Source: Ulota crispa (lineage: Eukaryota; Streptophyta; Bryopsida; Orthotrichales; Orthotrichaceae). From it: a DNA stretch of 64,000 bases. The notes under the pieces are model-generated. The model saw only the letters and a list, made by a program, of their open reading frames with translations. It made no database searches and was not told the DNA's origin. The DNA is taken from NCBI GenBank assembly GCA_963920765.1, contig OY987244.1:21742358-21806357 (forward strand). Direction: 5' to 3'. The position numbers and the translations under genes are program-made. This document shows positions 12,878-25,720 of this stretch, piece by piece. Position 1 is the first letter of the stretch. Each line of letters starts with the position of its first letter.

Positions 12878-13532
12878 TTAATATCTAGGCCGCCCAAGGG
12901 GCCCAAATTGGGCTTCTCTGAATTTTAAATGGGATGCTCAATCTTTCTACAAGATTTTTTTTTAGTGATTATTATTATTTTAAAACTCTTATTGAAATCT
13001 AGTTTCAGCATTAGGAGTCTAATTTTGAAAATGAATTAAAGTGATTTGTCTATTCAAGATTTTGTGCAAGGGTGTCCGTTGCAAATCTTCACTTTCTAGT
13101 GTTGAAGGCTCTTGGAAATGAGCCTCAAATACACTAGAACTTGGAGAAAAAATCACATTAAAAATTCAACTTAAAAAATTGTAGCATAGATTTTGAGAAG
13201 CCATAAATTGATTGGGATTATGCATGTTATACTTTACATACTCATATTTTTTTGCTACCCTCAATTTGAAGTTTGAGATGCAAAAAGAGGATTGAAAGAC
13301 TTCAAATCACTTTCGTTGTTTTAGCACCCTCATGATCAAACATTATAATCTTTCAATCCACAAGTGATATTGTTGTGATTTCTTTTCCTATGTGATCTAT
13401 AACATGTCTACTTTGAATTTGTATGGTTGCGCTTTACAGAAATTTAATAAGATTGATCAAAATGCTAGCATTGTGTTCACTTTCAAGCAAATTCTAAGAT
13501 ACTCCAAACTACCATGGGCGGTGAGAGGTTAA
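12878..13532. mobile_element. TTAA-flanked MITE, copy B
   Basis: TTAA at 12878-12881 and 13529-13532 bounds 647 bp homologous to copy A through most of its interior, for example the block TGAGAAAAAATCACATTA-like sequence and ATTATAATCTTTCAATCCA. The ends have diverged (TATCTAGGCCGCCCAAGG and, inverted, CCTCTCACCGCCCATGG) but still pair. Non-coding. Confidence 0.7.
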
Positions 13533-13682
13533 ATACAAGTTAAGTGAGAGACTCAATTTGCAACAAAGACAATGGGGTATTTTGTCCATTAGTGTGGTTA
13601 TAACATAATCAAACAAACTTTTGAAACTTGCAACAAATCTTTGTGATGCACTTCAAAAGGTAAAGACTTTCATCAATAACAC

Positions 13683-13745
13683 CTAAAAAATACAAGCCAA
13701 CCAACTACTAAAAAATACAAGCCAACCAACTACTAAAAAAATAAA
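13683..13745. repeat. 25-bp direct tandem repeat, about 2.5 units
   Basis: The unit CTAAAAAATACAAGCCAACC plus AACTA occurs twice and then begins a third time. It lies in otherwise featureless AT-rich DNA. Confidence 0.7.
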
Positions 13746-13861
13746 GCACAGATGCTAGAACAAATATGAGCAATTTGTGCTTCTCAAGGACTTGTTGCTT
13801 GAGAGAAGAATGTCATATGCACAAAGCCTTTGAATAATGGCCGCAAGGGCTTTTCTAAAAT

Positions 13862-14700
13862 ATGGAAAAAAATCATGGATACCCCTGATGTTTGCAATAT
13901 TTTCATAGATACCCTTGCTTTTTCAGAAATTACATAAATGCCTTTAGATCAAAATTTTCAGGCGTTTGTTTTGATGCACATGACACTTCCCTTCTTCCTT
14001 TGTGCACAAGTGGTTTCTTATTTTGTTTCATTGCATTCCCTTCTCAACATTGGTCATGAAAGAAATATAAGCACAACAAATAAATGAACACCATATTAGG
14101 TAAATTGGGAAAAAATGGTGTCCCACTTTGTTGTCTCCCCCAAACTCAAAAAGTTACTTTAAACTAAATTCAAAGGTATTAGATTCAGTCAAAGCCACTA
14201 AGATTTTTTCCCTCACAAATCCGTCTACTCAGGTGAAGATAGGTGTGCAAAAAAAAAGGCTGAGCTCGGTTTGAGATCACCTCAAACTTTTGAAAGCTAG
14301 TATGAAAGTCCCAAATTATACCCTTTTTCCCAATTACCTAATATGGTGTTAACCCCTGAGCGCCCCATAGGCAATAAATGGGACGCTCAGTTTTTAAAAA
14401 TGTCCACATTTGACTCTTATCCTCTTCTTAATTGTAAAGTCAAAGGACTTGTACTTTTTCATGTACCTTTAGGCATGTGTCTACTACCACTCAAAAAAAA
14501 TTCAAGCTATTTGACTTTACTTAGGTAATACTTTTATTGGACTAAGTACACAAGGGTATGGATTTGAGTGAATATGGCTTGGGCGCTCAAGGATTAATGC
14601 CTATTCTTTTTTATCCCAAAGTATTTTGTGTAATCTCTGAAAGAAGAGGAATATCTATGTAAATATTGCAAACTTTAGGAGTATCCATGAAATTTTCCCT
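13862..14700. mobile_element. GGGAAAATTTCATGGATAC-family MITE interrupted by another MITE
   Basis: The left end reads ATCATGGATACCCCTGATG, and the inverted right end reads GGGAAAATTTCATGGATACT. Both continue with matching TTTGCAATATTT and CATAGATA blocks. The element is interrupted by TTAA-flanked copy H (14353-14593); without it about 594 bp remain. A complete relative lies at 62009-62324. Confidence 0.65.
14349..14597. mobile_element. TTAA-flanked MITE, copy H (nested)
   Basis: TTAA at 14349-14352 and 14594-14597 bounds 241 bp. The left end is CCCCTGAGCGCCCCATAG; the inverted right end is TCCTTGAGCGCCCAAGCC. It is inserted inside the MITE of 13862-14700. Confidence 0.65.
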
Positions 14701-15658
14701 TTCAAATATATGATGTATATACCATGCGATTGTATCTATCAATACTATTACTAACGTTTCTACAAAAAAAACAAAAATCTGGAATTGAAAATATTTTTAA
14801 AAGTTGCGTGCAAATTTTGTATTTGATCAACTTTGGCAAATTTTTTTTATTGAAATGGATTTTGAAAGTGATGTTTTTGCTATAAATGGTTGTTTTGGGA
14901 TTTTTTTGTGTTACTTCTAATGTACAATACCCAAAAGAAAGAGTACATAACACCCTTTTATGGCATCCAAAGAAGCCTTGGTGAGGTCACTTGCAAAAAA
15001 AAAAATAGAAACTACTTGCGATAAAATATAGGGTCCATTATATTAATTTTGGGTAAAATTTGTAAAAAAATTACATATAATATAGGGTGATCTAGTAGTA
15101 GAAAACACAATTATATATAATATAGGATAGAAAAAAAATGATAGAATTATGTAAGCCGTAGATGTAAAATAAAATAGAGAAAAAATGTAAGTAGTGACTA
15201 GTGAGTACTTATGGTATAGGGTGTAGGGTATAGGGTTTGGAGCCATGGGCTTTAGGATTCATTCAACAAGAACATAAAGTACATTTCAATGTCCAAAATT
15301 TGTGGGTGGATGGCTATCACCAACCATTTGGTCATCACTAGAAGAGTGGGCATCCAAAGGTTTTAGTACTACTTTCTAGACTTGTCTTCATTGCTGTAGG
15401 GACGCAAATGGAAGTCCACGTTCTTTGAAAAAAAATTCCCGCTTATGTGCTGCACACTCATGGGCAAACTTCAAATCACAAATGTGTAACAATGGAGGGC
15501 ACATGTTCCCATCCATCACTGTGCTTTTCAACACAAATTATACTCTTTTACTATTTTTTATATTACCATACATATTACCAATGCTTCTACCAGCTCTTCT
15601 TTGCCTTTGGTTTCTTATATTGAAATTGTGTATATGTCATTGCACAATGACTCATAAC
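14701..15658. other. AT-rich intergenic DNA
   Basis: No gene or element was recognised. Frames of 60-120 codons here are rich in Ile/Tyr/Phe, as expected from AT-rich DNA. Confidence 0.5.
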
Positions 15659-17812
15659 ACCAAACATTTTCAAGATAGTACTAAATTTAGGAAACAATTG
15701 CATATAACAAATATAATGATTTCCCGGATGGACCACTTAACGCATTTTAGAATTGACGTGCGGCATAATATAGTAAGGATTTTATTCATTTGAAATAAAG
15801 ATTATAACAAACTTACAAATAAAGAAGAGAACATTTAAACTATTAAATCTAATATAAATAATATAGGTACATTACAAATCTAAGACATTACCTTTTTTTA
15901 CAGCTTATGTAGAGGCACAAGACTTAACTTTATCCTATGCACAAGATTGTATCTAGTATGGATATGCATAGGCGACTAGGTATTCAAGGAACCATGTTGT
16001 ATTAAATAAAAATAAAAACAAATGTGACTTAACAAAAATAACAAGAAGTGAAAAAAAACTCAAAATTTAAAACCAATCAAAGTATCATAGTCTATATCAT
16101 AGCAAAAAATATGGTGTCAAACTAAAATACTAATTTAAAACCCAAAAGAAGTATCTAACAAAAAAGTGGAAAATGAAATAAATATCAATACTTTGTGTAA
16201 ACAAAGGTGCCCTAATTGAGGTCCAAACTAAAATAATAAGATGTGAAAAAAAATACAAAATCTAATATAAACCAAAAAATAAAAAATAAAAAAGTAGGGT
16301 GTAAAAAAAGAATTAATTTTTTTACAATATTAAAATCCAACCATTAAATATTCACATGCTTCTTTTGTAACTTTTATCCAAAACCTTTGTCTTTCACTTT
16401 GTTCAACAACTCATTTTTTTCCTTATAAAAAAATAGCCTAGAAAAAATGGAATCCTTTAGGCCATATAAATAATTATAGAGTGCCTTAAAACAAGTCATA
16501 TTGATAAATTATATAATTATATGAGCTCTTTTATTTATTCATAGGAAATAAATAGCCCCTAAAAAATACCCCATTGCTGCATGGGGTACTCAACGTACAA
16601 AGAGTGACCTACCTGAGAATGATTTATAAAGAATAATTGGGTATAAGAAAAATAATGGATTGTAAATAATATATGGTAGCTTAAAATGAGTCATTGGAAA
16701 AAATACAAGTATCAATACGATGCATTTAATCATTAACATTTACCTTTATTTAAAAAAATACCTTGTCTTATAAATTTTTTGACAAGGTAAATAACCTCCA
16801 TTTAAATATGTCATTATTGTAGGTGTATGCAAAATGTAAGAGGGAGTGATCTCCCCGAGCCTTCACTTTGCAATGGTTGGGTTTGTAAAATGTCAATTAT
16901 TTTGCTGCTATTACCACTAGTAGAAAATTTAGCACAAAATCAACAAAATTTCAACCAAAAATTGTTGATTTTTTTTGTTGATTTGGTCAAGTTGATTTGG
17001 GTACTTTTCAACGAGAATATCTTGAATTTTTGTTGATTATTTGCTGTTTTCTATTAATTTTTTGTCGATTTTCTATTAATTTTCCTGTATTTTATTGTAT
17101 TCAATTCTAATTTTTTTAAATTAAAAAAAAAATTACATAGAATTTTAATTTTTGAAAAATGATGAACTAGAATTTTTTTAAGGACTAAGCTGCTGCCTGC
17201 AATGCCAGGCAAGGCTGTCGATAGTAAGGTTTGAACCCCCCACCATCAGGTTCACAAATCACAAGACTACCACATCATTCACAACCACTAGCACACATGT
17301 ACTCACACATGTGCACAATGGAATCATGATTGTATTTGTACATTAAATGTTCATGTTTTTAGTAAGCCAGTAGACTTTGGAGGCTATTTCGGCCCATTAA
17401 AGGACTTTCTTTCAAAACACTTAGAACTAAGAAAAGTTGGTAAATGTATTTTACTTTCACCTCCAACAATTTCTTTTGGATTTCAATCTTTTTATCAAAA
17501 TTTGTGAGCTAAAATTAGAGAAGGTGTTTAGAAATTTTTAAAAATTGTTTGTTTCCATCTTTTTGATTTTGTTTATAAATTTTTATGGGAATTCACAAAT
17601 CTCAAAAAGATTGCTGCAGGCAAAGGTTGGATTCATTAATAATTATTACTTAGTGCTAGTTTTTTTGTAAAAAAAACCTCATTCTATTAAAATAGCCTTC
17701 ATAGTTTGATAGCTTTAAATAACATGAAATCATGAAAAGTTACGGAATTAAATCCTTGCAATTAAAAAATCAAAACTCTATAGACTTTTGAATAGTTTTG
17801 GATATTTTTTAA

Positions 17813-18225
17813 GGGCATTAATATGTGAACCACACCCTTTGAACTATTGTACCACACAATCGAGATAAATTTTAGATTTCTATCTTCAAAAATTTGAGTT
17901 TGAGAATTTTGAATTCAAATTTGGACTTAGAGACCATGATATTGTCTAGGACCATAAAAAAAGTTGCAATTCAACAACACCCAATGAAAAAGTTTTTTTT
18001 TTTTTACAAACAAAAGTAAAATTAACAATTTTCTCCCTAACTAAACTTTTTCACTGGGTGTTGTTGAACTGCAATTTTTTTTTATGGTTTTAGACAATAC
18101 CATGGTTTCTAAGTCTAAATCTGAATTCAAAATTTTCAAATTCAACTTTTTGATGGTAGAAATCTAAAATTTACCCCGTGGTGTGGTATAGTAATTAGAA
18201 GGGTGTGGTACGCATATCAATTCCC
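17813..18225. mobile_element. GGGAATT-family foldback MITE inside the CACTA element
   Basis: Almost the whole 413 bp is an inverted repeat. The left half carries TGTGAACCACACCCTTTGAA and GAATTCAAATTTGGACTTAG; the right half carries their inverses and ends GGTACGCATATCAATTCCC. Its closest relative is at 48682-49091. Confidence 0.75.
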
Positions 18226-19139
18226 ATCTTTTAAAGCTTGTAAAAATATTTTATAAGATTGTTTTTTTTTTTTTATTCATTTGGTTAGTAATAGAAGGAA
18301 AAATACTAAAAGTACTCTTTAAGTCTTTCAAAATATCAAGTTTGCGTTGAAAATATGTGAAACATAAAAAATATTCCTTATTTTTTGTAGGAATATCAAT
18401 TATACTCCTATTATTTTGGAAAAATAATAAAAATGCTCTTCTATTTTGAAATGTTAAATATATCCTTGTGCTATTTGAAATGTAAAAATCACCTTTGGTT
18501 TCTTGTAAGAATTTGCATTAAACTATACACTTGGTTATCATATAACACAAAGATATTAATAATTTTAAATAGTTGAGGAGCATTTTAATATTTTCCCAAT
18601 ATATTAGAAGCATTCTTGATATTTATACAAAAAGGAAAGATAATTTTGGTACTTTTAATCCTTGAGGGACATATATGATTTTTTCATAGAATTGAGGAGC
18701 ATCTTTTATATTTGTTTGTAAAGAAATTTTGGTATTTAAAACAACAAAATGTTGTACTTTTTATATAAATTTTTGTTGAATTAGTGGAGTTGTGTCCAAA
18801 AGTCTCTAGATTAACAAAAAATTGTTGATTCTTTTGTTATTATGGTCATGTTTTTACTTGACTTTAAAGGTTGCTAATTTTAAATCTAACCAAATGGTGA
18901 AAAGTAAAGAAAATAAAACCAGTCAATGTACACTCAAACTTCTAAAAGATTCTATTTTTTTTGAAAACTTCTTTTTATTTTTGAAAACTTCAAAGCATTT
19001 TAATGAGGTCCAAAAAGATTCTAGAAAGATTTCAAAAACAAACCTAAACTATTGTAATAGTTTTTTTATTAAAAATATTTTAAAGTATTTTGATGAATTA
19101 CAAAAAGATTCCTAAAGGACTCTAATTCAGTTTAAGAGA

Positions 19140-19860
19140 TTCTATTTCTATAAATATTTTGAATTACTTTAACAAATTTCATAAAGATTTTAAAAGATTC
19201 TCAAAGATTCCACAAAGGTTCTTGAAAATTCTCAAAGATTCTCAAAGATTTTTAAAATTTCCAAAAAGATTTTCAAAGATTCCCAAAGATTCTTAAAGAT
19301 TCTCAAAACTTCTCAAAGCTTTTGAGAAGATTCCAAAAAGATTCTTAAAGATTTTCAAAAATTCTCAAAAAAATTCAAAATTCCTAGAACATTTCCAAAG
19401 ATTCTCAAATATTCCAAACTATTCTCAAAGATTTTCAAGAATTCTCAAAGATTCCTAAAAGATTCTCAATGATTCCAAGAAGATTCTCAAAGATTTCCAA
19501 AGATTCTCAAACATTCTCAAACATTCTCAAACATTCCAGAAAAATTTGAAAAGATTTCCAAAGATTTCCAAAGATTCATAAAAGATTCTCAAAGATTTTT
19601 AAAGATTCTCAATTGTCCTCAAACATTCTCAAAAATTCCAAAAAAACTTGAAAAGATTCCCAAAGATTTCCAAAGATTCTCAAAGATTTCTAAAAGATTT
19701 TCAAAGATTCCAAGAAGATTCTCAAAGATTCTAAAATCTTGAAAAGATTCTTAAATATTCTTAAAAATCATGAAAAGATTCTCAATGATTTCCAAAAGAT
19801 TTTTAAAGATTCTTAAAGATTTCCAAAAAATTCTCAAAGATTCCAAAATTTCTGTAGATT
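19140..19860. repeat. Degenerate short tandem repeat field (CAAAGATTC-type)
   Basis: About 700 bp consist largely of 9-14 bp variants of CAAAGATTCTCAAAGATTCC. Units vary in length and sequence, so the field is old or amplified by slippage. It lies in the right part of the CACTA element. Confidence 0.75.
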
Positions 19861-20929
19861 TAGATAGTGGTGTCCAAATCAACAGAACGTATTTAGTTTT
19901 TTACAGAATTCTATTAAATTAGTCAATTAGCATGGGCAAGTGCCCAAAACAACAAGAAACTGTTGGTTTTCTGTTGTTTTGGACGGAGTTTTCTACTAGT
20001 GTACCACCACTATGAAATTCACAAAGGCGAAGTTGCATAAAATAGGCTCCCTATGTATTTAGATTGCAGTAATATGTATGTTTTACAATCAATTGGTATT
20101 CAATACAATGATATGATATCCACATGAATCACAACTCATCCACAGTGGCACCGTTGTCTACAATGGCACCTTTGTCCAAACCATCCATACTATTTGCGTT
20201 TGACGTTGTAGGAGTAAGCCACTCCGGAGGAAAGAGTATCTAATATTAGATTAGCATTGTAACTTCACAATAGAGCAGAATTGCAATAATGGTGAGTATC
20301 ACCAGTATCACTTGTAATCATTCAGGGATGCTGGGCGTAGAGCCTAGCGCAAGGGCTAGCACAGGGTGGAGAGGGGCGGCAGTGGCTATAGCCAGCAAAA
20401 CAATGAGGATCATCATAATTGCAAATCAATGTTACAGAAAGTAGTCAAGTCCAGTCTACTTTGCTGCTCAGTGATAACCCATTGAGTGGATCAAAATGAT
20501 AACAGCTCTAAGTAAGGTAATTGCACATTCTCCATGCACTCTGTCCCACATCGTTACTCTTTGGTCGACTTTCATTTAATGACAATTCTGTAGCTTTGGT
20601 CTTTAAATCTCATTCAATTCCCAAATAGTCCTATTATATATCAGGATCATTCAAGATTCCAAGTTCCTTCCTACAAGGTAAATTCAGTGGACTAACTACT
20701 TTCTATATCATTGATTTGCAGCTGTTTAGAAATGACAATCCTCATTTTTCTTTGGATTGGGGTGGTATTTGCTTCTCGTGCATTCCTGATCCAAAAGTTT
20801 GTTGCTAGATGATTGTCTCCTCACATCTTGTTGCCTGTAGCCCTTTCTGCCCCTCCCTACGCTCAACATCTTGTACCAGCCCCTGCTCCAGACCCCGCGC
20901 CTAAGGTTCATTTATGATTACAAGTGATA

Positions 20930-21188
20930 TGTCAAGGTTCGGCAATTGCATGATCGACACTCCGTCCAAATCAACCAACATAAATTCTATGAGTTTCATT
21001 CTGTATATTGTTCATGGCAAGCATTAAAAGATTAGGCAAGTAGTATTGAAATCATTACATCTGTATTAGCAAAATATTGCGTAAGAAACAAACCTCTTTA
21101 CGTGGTTCTTAAAGGAAAGAGAAGGATCAACTAACCATAACCGTCGTAACCGCAATCAAGTCATGTTGTTACTAATTAGTTTGTAACA
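20930..21188 (-). repeat. 3' LTR of the gypsy element
   Basis: Direct repeat of 26273-26531 at equal length, with TG...CA ends. The adjacent internal sequence is the polypurine tract. Confidence 0.85.
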
Positions 21189-21249
21189 TTATCCCCTCTT
21201 TTATCATCCATGTTGTGTTCTTTGAAAATGTGATTGTGGTGCCTTGAGA

Positions 21250-21590
21250 TGGAGTGTATGGAACTTTGCAACAACAACAGATGCATTCTCTAGATTTGCA
21301 ATCTGCTCCTAGGAATGCTCCTTTGATCCATAGCCTTCCCAAGAAACAAGATACTGGAGTTTCTTCCCGCGACCAAAAAATCGTGAATCAAGAACTTCAC
21401 GAACCCCCCATCTCCGTTGGAAGTGATTATTGGTAGAGGCGGTATATGGTGTTGTCTTGGAATGGTGTCTTGCCGGTATCCTTTAAAAAGAGAGACATGG
21501 AAGATATCATGAATACATAGTGTTTTTGGTAACTTCAAGCAGTAAACCACATCTAAGAGTTTTGATATCACTGTAAATGGTCCCAAAAAT
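21250..21590 (-). pseudogene. gypsy integrase C-terminus and chromodomain remnant
   Basis: The frame LGPFTVI...HDIFHVSLFKGY is the typical C-terminal integrase block. After a frameshift a chromodomain-like segment (YLVSWEGYGSKEHSWEQ) can be read. The chromodomain assigns the element to the chromovirus branch of Ty3/gypsy. Confidence 0.75.
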
Positions 21591-21749
21591 TTATAATCTA
21601 GTTTCTGGGATAGCGCGGTGGTGGCAATATTCTCATTCCGAATAAGGACATTGTTGTCAATTCTAAACGCTGATTGCAGCTTTACTCCACAATTATAAGT
21701 TTGCTTGTTTTATTCCCCTGCCATTTTAATCATTGTTTTTAGCTCCTCA

Positions 21750-22560
21750 TGTATTTGTTGTAGGTGCCAAACTCGGTCTTCTGCCGCCAGGACTGTAAAT
21801 GTGGTTGGTGTCAAAAACAATAATGTCGGATGATAATCGTAAGTAGTATAAAATGGAGAAAATCCTATTGCAATTTAACATGCATTATTATATGCAAATT
21901 CGGCCAACGGAAAGAGGTCAGTCCAATCATTTTGACATCTTGTGGTAAAGATTCTCAAAAATTATTCTACTACTTGGTTTACCCTCTCAATTTGTCCATC
22001 ATCTTGAGGATGGAAGGCTATTGTTGGAGATGGCTGAATCTTGAAAAGTTCACATAATTTTCTCATAAATTTAGATACAAAAATCAAACCCCGATATGAT
22101 ATTATATTATCCGGCATTCTATGGTGTTTCCAGATATGATGCAAATATAAAGAAGCTGTTTCATTAGAATCAATTGTTTCCTTTGTAGGAATGAAATGAG
22201 CTAATTTTGTGTTTTTATCCACCACAACCATGATAGAATCGTATCATTTGCTATTTGGTAACTTAATTATAAAATTAGTAAAAATTCTTTTCCAAGGTGC
22301 CTAGCCGGCTGGGATGAGTTGCATCAACTCATATCTAGCATGATGTATAGCTTTTGATCGTTGTCAAAGATCGCATCCGTCAATATAGCGGTGAACATAC
22401 CGGCAAATAGTAGGCCAACAAAAAGTCCTTGTAACCAAGTCTAAAGTCTTTGCTCATTTTTGGTGTCCCACAGCAAGGACATCGTACCTAGATCGTAAAA
22501 TTTGACGTCAAAGTTCCTCATCATCCGGTACATGTATCATTTCTTGGAAACAAAGGATTC
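21750..22560 (-). pseudogene. gypsy integrase remnant
   Basis: An HHCC zinc-binding region is visible around 22380-22480, and the core includes KLAHFIPTKETID and HPQDDGQIERVN. The second catalytic Asp, usually in SDRG, is Tyr here (SYRG), and in-frame stops interrupt the domain. Confidence 0.8.
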
Positions 22561-22899
22561 CGTTAGTGAAGGTATATTCTTGAAGTCAGCGATGGATGTC
22601 TGCTGGGGTTTGATTTGAATCTCCTTTGAAGAATGCTAGTATTGAATACAAAGTGGCATCTTTTTCTATTGCCGCCTTCACTTCTTCTAAAATACGGGCA
22701 TCAGTCCAAACTGGCTCACAAGATTTGAGTGCAACTAGACGTAAAATGGGTCAATGTTCTCTATTTTTTCCTTCTGTAATATTTATTCATCTTGAAAGCG
22801 CATCCGCCTTGCCATTCAATGAACCTGATCGATGTTGTATGTCAAAATTAAAAGCTGATAAAAATTTGGACCATTGGGCTTGACGTCAATTTAATTGTT

Positions 22900-23152
22900 T
22901 GGTGGTGAGGAAATAATCCAAATTTTTGTGATCGGAAATTATCTAAATCTCATGCAGAGATCTTTCTAAGTAAACTTGCCAATCTTGGAATACCAAAACC
23001 ACACTCAAAAGTTCTTTGTCGTAGATGTCATAGTTTTGTTCTACTGACGACATTTTAGAACTCCTAAATGCACAAAGATGTAAGTGTCTATCCTCCCCGT
23101 GCTGTGAAAAAATTGCTCCTGTCGTAGTATCAGATGCATCTGTCTCTACCAC
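22900..23152 (-). pseudogene. gypsy RNase H remnant
   Basis: The fragment reads ETDASDTTTGAIFSQHGEDR followed by NYDIYDKELLSVVLVFQDWQ, the DASD and YxxxxKELL blocks of the gypsy RNase H domain. It directly follows the RT fragment. Confidence 0.8.
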
Positions 23153-23206
23153 AAAAGGTTGGTTAAAGTTTGGATGGAGTAATATTGGTGCTTGAAGGAA
23201 TTTAGA

Positions 23207-24080
23207 TCAAAGTTCTTTAAATACTCGGTTTGTTTGTAGCGTCCATTCAAATCCTTTATCCTTTTGCGTTAAAGTTGTAAGGGGCACTGCAATCTTTGAA
23301 TAATCACATATAAAGCGACGATACAAATTTGCAAATCCAAGGAAGGCTTGAACTTCTTTAATTGTTTTTGGGATGGGCCAATCTTTAATACTTTGGACCT
23401 TATCTTGATACATCTCTAATCCTTTGCCTGAAACAATCATTCCCAAGAATTCCACAGACTGGCAATAGAACTGGCATTTAGATTCTTTGGCATAAAGCTT
23501 ATGTTTTTGGAGTTGTTGTAAGACCTCTTGCACCACTTGTTGATATTCTTCCAAATTCTTAGAAAAAATAAGTATATCATCTAAATATATCACCACTGAG
23601 ATATTCAAAAGGTCACCAAAAATGGTTTGCATATGAGATTGAAATTGAGCTGAGCATTGGTTAATCTAAAAGGCATTATTATATACTCAAATAGGCCGTA
23701 CCGAGTTTTAAAAGCTATTTTTTGCTCATGACCTGATGTCATACGTATTTGATGATACGCTTGCCTTACATCCAGTTTAGTAAATATTTTAGCCCCACTA
23801 ATTGGTCAGTGAGCTCTAGTATAAAAGGTAAGGAACAGCGATTTCTTACAGTTACTTTGTTAAGATTACAATAATCTATGCAAACCCTGATTGAGCCATC
23901 TTTTTTATAGGCAAACACAATGAGTGTCAAAATAGGAGACTTAGACCTCTGAATCCACCCTTTTCCCAGATCTTCCTCTAAATACTTGCAAAGCTCCTCT
24001 AATTCTGCTAGAGACATTAGTCGTAATCTGGTATTACGTGACTCTTGGCCCTCTTTAAATTCAATCTTCATGTCAGACAC
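23207..24080 (-). pseudogene. gypsy reverse transcriptase remnant
   Basis: The upstream fragment (23766-24080) carries fingers motifs such as YKKDGSIRVCIDYCNLNKVT. A second fragment (23207-23632) carries the catalytic YLDDILIFSKN block and FLGMIVSGKGLEMYQDKV, then the connection segment PKTIKEVQAFLGFANLYRRF. The segment between them contains stops, so no full-length enzyme can be made. Confidence 0.85.
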
Positions 24081-24628
24081 GCTATGGTCTAGTAATTTAT
24101 TTGATGCGTCTTTGCTAAAAGCTCGTGCAAATCATGGTACACAGTTAGAACAGAAATGCCTATGGATCTTGTGGTGTCAACTACATCAATGCACTCCGAA
24201 ATTTCAAGAGAGTAGATTTTAGCCTCTTTTTCAGAATGGCGAAAAGCCGCCATTGATACTAATGCATGCTTAGGTGACATCAATTCTGAAGCAGCCAAAT
24301 CCAAATCCTTTACTTCTTTGGCCGTAGTCTGACTCATGGTGCCCAAGTTCTCAGATTGCCATAGTCCGACTTTCTCAGCCATTCCTTCAACTTCTTCTTG
24401 TGACTTATAAATGGTTGAAATAATCCCACCTTCAACTGAACGACACCAGCCACAACCTTCACTTTCACCATCAATTACCTGCCTCATGCAATTCTCTTGG
24501 CAGTAGAAAGAGTCAAATAATACACTCCTTTGAGTCCAAGAAATTGTTGGGTCGTAGCGGATCAACTAGGAAGTGCCCAATATGCATGGACATTGCCCAG
24601 TGTTTGTAACATCTGCTACTAATGTCTT

Positions 24629-24940
24629 TCAATGATCCCTAACAATAAGTTCAATGGTAGCCTCTTGCATAATAAGGCCAAAAGTGATCACTTGCCCGTC
24701 AATTATTCTTATTTCTCGCGGTATTAATTTGGGATGTAAAATAGCGTTGCACTGCTCAGCAAATTTGGGGTGCATGAATACTCTTATGGCTCCTAAATCC
24801 ACCAATGTGAATGCTGCCAAGGAGTTGATTTCTGCATCCAATGTTATGTGCCTCTGGATTAATGATGGCACATAAGTAGAGTGTGTCCAGCTCATTCTCC
24901 GGACCTTCCATCCTAAATTGACCATGCTCCATTCCTTCAA
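24629..24940 (-). pseudogene. gypsy aspartic protease remnant
   Basis: The region contains AFTLVDLGAIRVFMHPKFAE, matching the retropepsin active-site block normally read as LVD(S/T)GA. The Ser/Thr after the catalytic Asp is Leu, which should weaken or abolish activity. It lies between gag and RT, as expected. Confidence 0.7.
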
Positions 24941-24989
24941 CCATTCTATCTTTCAAGATTGTAGCAGCTGCACGTTAAATCGTGCCCGG

Positions 24990-25720
24990 GTATTGAACCA
25001 CTTCATTCAGTCCCAAGCTCCTTTTTTTCCTGAGACTCCATCACCACCTTTGATTGTTGCTAATAGTGATAATGATTTTGAAGGATTTGTAGGAGACTTA
25101 GCCCGCACATGACCTAGCTCTCCGCAATCCCAACATTTGCCTTGACGCTAGTATTCAAGCCTCTCAACCTCCGTCTTGGCTAAGGCTGGAGGAACTTGAG
25201 TTGCTCCGAGCTCCATTGGTACTGGGCCTGATGATCCTGAACTACCCTGAAATTTTCTTGCTAGATCTCAAGAAGGGATGGTTGGGTTTTTGAAAGTTGG
25301 AGAAGCCATTTGCAACCGTTGATTCTGATGCCTGCCCCACAATCTTTCATCTATCCGCGACGCCATCGCCATCCACTCATGAAGCCTACGCAGTTGAATT
25401 TCAACAGTGGCCATCAAATCAAGAATTTTGTTTTTGAGCCCCCCTTGGAATCGCGCTATCAAACTAGACTCATCCCAGTCGATCTGCGCTGCATACTTGT
25501 TGAATGTAGAAATATATGATGCAACGGAGCCTGTTTGCCGCAGCTTTCCAATGCGATCTTTAGCATTACCTCTTCTATCAAGGTCGCCATAAACGCTAAC
25601 AACCGCATCTCAAAATGCGTTATAATCCACCAACAATGCGTGTTCGCGTTCTTCATCGAGAAATTAGAGGAAGGGCATAGTCCAATTTTGTGCAGCTCTA
25701 ATCTTATATGACAAAGCATA
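24990..25720 (-). pseudogene. gypsy gag remnant
   Basis: Frameshifted fragments show the capsid signature region (around 25440-25510, then IARFQGGLKNKILDLMATVE in the next frame). A nucleocapsid zinc knuckle near 25095-25141 reads KCWDCGELGHVRAKS, where the fourth zinc ligand (normally Cys) is Ser. This encodes the structural protein of virus-like particles; it is non-functional here. Confidence 0.75.

Larger units (their letters stand above)
16915..20001. mobile_element. Non-autonomous CACTA (EnSpm) element, 3087 bp
   Basis: The element starts CACTAGTAGAAAA and ends TTTTCTACTAGTG, perfect inverted termini typical of plant CACTA transposons. It is flanked by a 3-bp duplication TAC (16912-16914 and 20002-20004). 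The uninterrupted sequence survives in the opposite arm at 26820-26822, so this is a direct empty-site proof. Subterminal repeats (GTCCAAA, AACAACAGAAA and TTGTTGATTT variants) occur at both ends. No transposase frame is present. It carries a foldback MITE (17813-18225) and a degenerate repeat field (about 19140-19860). Confidence 0.85.

Noticed and set aside
15425..15793. 122-codon plus-strand frame
   Set aside because: AT-driven composition, crosses the boundary of the inverted repeat at 15659, no family resemblance.
17190..17250. GGTTTGAACCCCCC, resembling the T-loop of a tRNA on the minus strand
   Set aside because: The flanking bases do not form a T-stem or a cloverleaf.
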